This document shows positions 61,538 to 64,000 of a DNA stretch of 64,000 nt, in pieces. The DNA is from Pelagicoccus mobilis (GTDB lineage: Bacteria; Verrucomicrobiota; Verrucomicrobiia; Opitutales; Opitutaceae): assembly GCF_016595505.1 (NCBI RefSeq), contig NZ_JAENIL010000033.1:1-64000 (forward strand), read 5' to 3'. The first letter of the stretch is position 1; every line of letters starts with the position of its first letter. A program made the translations under genes and the position numbers. The notes below the pieces were generated by a model. The model was not told the origin of the DNA and did not search any database. It saw nothing but the letters and a program-made list of their open reading frames with translations.

Positions 61538-62650
61538 TTAGATGAAGGCGACGCTGTAGATGGGGGGGAGCGTATTGCTGATGGTTTGCCAGGTGTCGCC
61601 CTGGTCAGGGCTTAGCCAGAGGTTTCCGGTGGTGCTGCCAGTGAGGAGGTTTTCGCCGCTATCATCGACGGCGAGGGCGTGGCGGTAGATGAGGTCGTAG
61701 GAGTGTTCTTGCGGTAGTCCTTTGCGGAGCGTTTCGAAGCTCTTTCCTCCGTCGCGGGTTCGGGTTATGACGAATTTTCCGTCCACCGGGTAGCGTTGCT
61801 CGTCCTTGATTGCAGGGGCGAACCAGGCTGTTTCTGGATCGCTGGGGTGTACGGCTACGGCGAATCCGAAAGTACTTGGTCCGGCTTCCTCGATTTCGGT
61901 GAAATTTTGACCGCCGTCTTGTGACTTGAAGATGCCGTTGTGGTGTTGGGTCCACAGATTATCCGGCTCGGCTTTGCACTGCGTAAGGAGGTGCGGGTCT
62001 TGAGCTTCGGGGTCGTGAGCTTGGTCTGGCGGGAGGTAGGCGGCTCGGAGGCCTTGCCCGGCTTGTTGCCAGGTGGTCCCGTCGTCTTTGCTTTTCCAGA
62101 CTCCTCCACAGGAGATGCCGAGGGTGACGTGCTCCGAGTCGCGCGGATCGACGCAAACCGAGTGTATGCCCGGAAAATCGTATCCGCCACCGAACCATTT
62201 TTGGCGGGCTGGGTTGTTCCAGAGCGACTCCACTAGTTCCCAGGAGTCTCCATGGTCGTCGGATTTGAAGAGTCCGCCCGGAATGGTACCGCACCAGATT
62301 CGTCCGACTTGGTCGTCGCCGCCTGGGGTGAGGGCCCAGATGAGTTCGAGTTTCCAAGGGATCTCGATTTGACGCATGGGGCAGCGATCGGGGGCGCGTC
62401 CTTCGGGAAAAGCGGGGTAGGCGGGGGTGGCGATTTCCTCCCAGGACGCTCCGTTGTCTTTGGAGCGATGTAGTTTGCAGCCGAAGTGTCCGTGCTTGAG
62501 GGCCGCGTAGAGGTAGCCGGAGCGTTTGTCGTATAGGGCCAGGGTGACGGGATCGCCGAGAAATGCGGTTTGGGAGACTTGATAGCTGCCGTCGGCGGCG
62601 GGGGTGTAGATGAAAAGCCCTTTGCGGGTGGTGATCAGGAGTTGGTTCAT
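61538..62650 (-). CDS. BNR/sialidase-like beta-propeller protein (cytoplasmic)
   Basis: A 370-residue propeller with repeated BNR/Asp-box motifs: HRSKDNGASWEEI, FKSDDHGDSWELV, WKSKDDGTTWQQA, FKSQDGGQNFTEI, TRTRDGGKSFETL and SPDQGDTWQTI. This pattern is usual in sialidases and photosystem-assembly HCF136-like proteins, but the sialidase catalytic residues were not recognised and no signal peptide exists. The protein opens MNQLLITTRKGLFIY and is likely cytoplasmic. I chose the ATG at 62650; the frame opens 20 codons earlier, which would overlap the MoaD-like gene. It lies 22 bases behind that gene, a pairing that I believe recurs in other bacteria. Function unknown. Confidence 0.82.
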   Translation of the reverse strand: MNQLLITTRKGLFIYTPAADGSYQVSQTAFLGDPVTLALYDKRSGYLYAALKHGHFGCKLHRSKDNGASWEEIATPAYPAFPEGRAPDRCPMRQIEIPWKLELIWALTPGGDDQVGRIWCGTIPGGLFKSDDHGDSWELVESLWNNPARQKWFGGGYDFPGIHSVCVDPRDSEHVTLGISCGGVWKSKDDGTTWQQAGQGLRAAYLPPDQAHDPEAQDPHLLTQCKAEPDNLWTQHHNGIFKSQDGGQNFTEIEEAGPSTFGFAVAVHPSDPETAWFAPAIKDEQRYPVDGKFVITRTRDGGKSFETLRKGLPQEHSYDLIYRHALAVDDSGENLLTGSTTGNLWLSPDQGDTWQTISNTLPPIYSVAFI

Positions 62651-62672
62651 TGGAATTTCGAGTTGGGGAGGG

Positions 62673-62942
62673 CTAGCCGCCGGAGAGGGCTTGCATGACG
62701 TAGACTTCATCCTGTTCGGAAAGGGGATGAGCCAGCGTCGTTCGGTCTACTATGGCCTCGCCGTTTACCATGATGGCGACGTGGGTATGCAAGCCTCCTT
62801 GATCGTCGAGGATGTAGCTGCGAAGCCTGGGGGAGTCGGCAAATGCGTGCTCTAGAGCGTCTTTTACGGTTGAGCCTGCGACCTGCATTTCAGGACAGGT
62901 AACGTGGCGCCTGAGGTTTTGGGTGAAGCTGAGGCGAGGCAT
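62673..62942 (-). CDS. MoaD/ThiS-family ubiquitin-like protein
   Basis: An 89-residue protein of the beta-grasp ubiquitin-like group. The C-terminus is LSGG, carrying the Gly-Gly that is adenylated and turned into a thiocarboxylate in MoaD and ThiS. Other family features are the VAIMVNGEAIVD and LSEQDEVYVMQALSGG segments. No MoaE, ThiG, MoeB or ThiF gene is in the window. It is the first gene of a pair with the BNR propeller, whose start is 22 bases downstream. The protein may be a sulfur carrier or a protein modifier rather than a molybdopterin factor. Confidence 0.85.
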   Translation of the reverse strand: MPRLSFTQNLRRHVTCPEMQVAGSTVKDALEHAFADSPRLRSYILDDQGGLHTHVAIMVNGEAIVDRTTLAHPLSEQDEVYVMQALSGG

Positions 62943-63110
62943 GCGGAGAGCTTGCTGGATTGGCGAGGCGAGGTCGATGCTTTAGCGAATCTAATCGAGC
63001 GATAAGTTTCGCGAATAGCGTGCGTGCTCATTTGAGAAAGCAACTGATAGCAATAAGTTTAAGCGTGTGCGAGGACTAGGGAAACCTGGTCCCAAACGAA
63101 ACGTTCGGAA

Positions 63111-63118
63111 AGGAGAGA
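63111..63118 (+). promoter_or_regulatory. Strong Shine-Dalgarno site of the PRC-barrel gene
   Basis: AAAGGAGA lies six bases before the ATG at 63125. With the hpf site it is one of the few canonical ribosome-binding sites in the window. Confidence 0.75.
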
Positions 63119-63124
63119 TTCATC

Positions 63125-63961
63125 ATGTTACGCAGTATAAAAGACCTGTTTGGATACCCGGTCATGGCCAACGATGGAAAGGCCGGTAAGGTTAAGGACT
63201 TGTTGTTCGGAGACCGGCACTGGAGAATGCGCTACCTCGACGTGGAAACCCGCCGCGGATTGCATCTGAATTTGAGATATCTCAGCGAAACGGAAGACGA
63301 TAAAACCATTGTCACCCGACGTTTGGTAAAGGCTGAAGATCTGGAAGCGCCGAGCTGCGGTGTGGATCGCCGCATCATTCCTACGACTTTGAGTAAGGAT
63401 GAGGTCGGGGCTTGCGAAGGCTTTGGCTCTCACTTGCCAGCCGAAGAGATGTACGAAATGGAGTTTCGTCGGTTCTTCCGTCATGCGATCTATGACGAGC
63501 GGCCGCTGTTTGGAAGTTTTGGATACGCGGGTTATTTGCCTTCCGTTTCTGCGTACGATCATTCGGAGGAAGAGATCCGCGAGCATCTCGACAAGATGGG
63601 CAAGATCGCGGGCGAACATCTGCATTCCGCCAAAGCGGTGATCGGCTACCATGTGGTGGGCCAAGATGAAAATCTAGGTATCATTGGTGATCTCATTCTT
63701 GATGTGGACGAATGGAAGATCGCGTATCTTGTCTTGGATACGAGGCATGGAATCCCGTCACGCAAGTATCTGGTGGATATGGAGCAGGTGTTAACGCTTG
63801 ATTGGTCGAGCTCGAGTGTCGAAGTGAAGCTGACCTTGGAAGATTTGCTCAAGATGCGCCGCTACTGGGTCTATGATCCGGTGAATCATGACGCGGAGAA
63901 CCACGAATTCGATTATAGCGGTAAGCCCTGCTTGAAGAATTTGATGGAGGAAGTCTTTTAG
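63125..63961 (+). CDS. Double PRC-barrel domain protein
   Basis: A 278-residue protein with two PRC-barrel-like halves. The first (about 3-78) reads IKDLFGYPVMANDGKAGKVKDLLFGDRHWRMRYLDVETRRG. The second (about 165-240) reads SAKAVIGYHVVGQDENLGIIGDLILDVDEWKIAYLVLDTRHG. An acidic/aromatic linker lies between. PRC barrels occur in photosynthetic reaction centre H subunits and in RimM, and bind proteins or RNA. Stand-alone pairs like this occur in stress-related genes of many bacteria with no clear function. A strong ribosome-binding site, GGAAAGGAGAG, precedes the ATG. The tail (240-278) is charged. Confidence 0.88.
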   Translation: MLRSIKDLFGYPVMANDGKAGKVKDLLFGDRHWRMRYLDVETRRGLHLNLRYLSETEDDKTIVTRRLVKAEDLEAPSCGVDRRIIPTTLSKDEVGACEGFGSHLPAEEMYEMEFRRFFRHAIYDERPLFGSFGYAGYLPSVSAYDHSEEEIREHLDKMGKIAGEHLHSAKAVIGYHVVGQDENLGIIGDLILDVDEWKIAYLVLDTRHGIPSRKYLVDMEQVLTLDWSSSSVEVKLTLEDLLKMRRYWVYDPVNHDAENHEFDYSGKPCLKNLMEEVF

Positions 63962-64000
63962 GCTTCGTTCTTTCCTAACGAGGAAGGCTAGCGGCAAGAG

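Noticed and set aside
61346-61615. A plus-strand frame with a MADATL repeat, and the minus-strand IKVASA repeat
   Set aside because: Both are readings of the 18-bp intergenic tandem repeat and span the galK terminator and the end of the convergent gene.

Overview
The window is a chromosomal segment of a Gram-negative-type bacterium. It is densely packed with single-copy housekeeping genes and has no integrase, transposase, phage gene or CRISPR array. Its mix of genes points to the phylum Verrucomicrobiota, probably class Opitutia (Pelagicoccus/Puniceicoccales-like); this is inferred from gene content, not from a 16S rRNA. The supporting signs are a Tat-exported Gfo/Idh/MocA oxidoreductase, a propeller-type sensor kinase, a XylR-like regulator (LacI-like sensor plus AraC HTH) next to galK, a eukaryote-like UDP-glucose dehydrogenase, an ATPase-less MacB/FtsX permease, and several Lys/Ala-rich protein tails. 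An outer membrane with LPS is shown by lpxK, kdsA, lptE, an LptF/G permease and a BamD-like protein.

Layout. 1-4.1 kb: ppdK (-) and tatC (+). 4.2-9.1 kb: a 1143-residue propeller histidine kinase (+) converging on a Tat-exported oxidoreductase (-). 9.3-13.6 kb: rlmN, nadE and hemL, all on the minus strand. 13.7-18.7 kb: an LptF/G permease, an ECF sigma factor with a small secreted protein, an M14 peptidase, ugd and a small membrane protein. 18.8-29.8 kb: topB (-), then a plus-strand run of lpxK, M29 aminopeptidase, add, an RluD-like synthase, lysA and hrpB. 29.9-32.9 kb: a 77-residue rod-C-terminus-like protein, an unknown membrane-anchored protein, an MFS transporter and a 35-residue membrane peptide. 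32.9-36.6 kb: an RluA-like synthase, an SDR, raiA/hpf, tRNA-Arg(ACG), a Nudix protein and PPK2.

36.7-42.4 kb is a long minus-strand series, rpmF-plsX-fabH-bamD-lptE-rpe-methyltransferase, joining phospholipid and fatty-acid initiation with outer-membrane assembly. 42.6-49.1 kb: trpD-glmM-TPR protein (+), orn and an S41 protease (-), kdsA (+). 49.2-55.8 kb: an anti-sigma-like protein and a His-rich secreted protein (-), then a NarL-type kinase/regulator pair, an orphan MacB/FtsX permease and a secreted TPR protein (+). 55.8-58.8 kb: a TlpA-like thioredoxin and an S9 peptidase. 58.9-61.4 kb: a XylR-like regulator divergent from galK. 61.5-64 kb: a REP-like palindrome grown into 18-bp tandem repeats, a BNR-propeller/MoaD-like pair and a double PRC-barrel protein.

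With no obvious new system of defence or mobility, the most promising under-described items are the cytoplasmic BNR propeller paired with a ubiquitin-like MoaD/ThiS protein, the 35-residue membrane peptide with its own terminator, the His-rich envelope protein, the histone-like tails on PPDK and topoisomerase III, the very acidic N-terminus of TatC, and the many start codons preceded by G-poor, CCTA/CTCAACT-type leaders instead of Shine-Dalgarno sites. All coordinates and motif readings were made by eye; no database search was possible.
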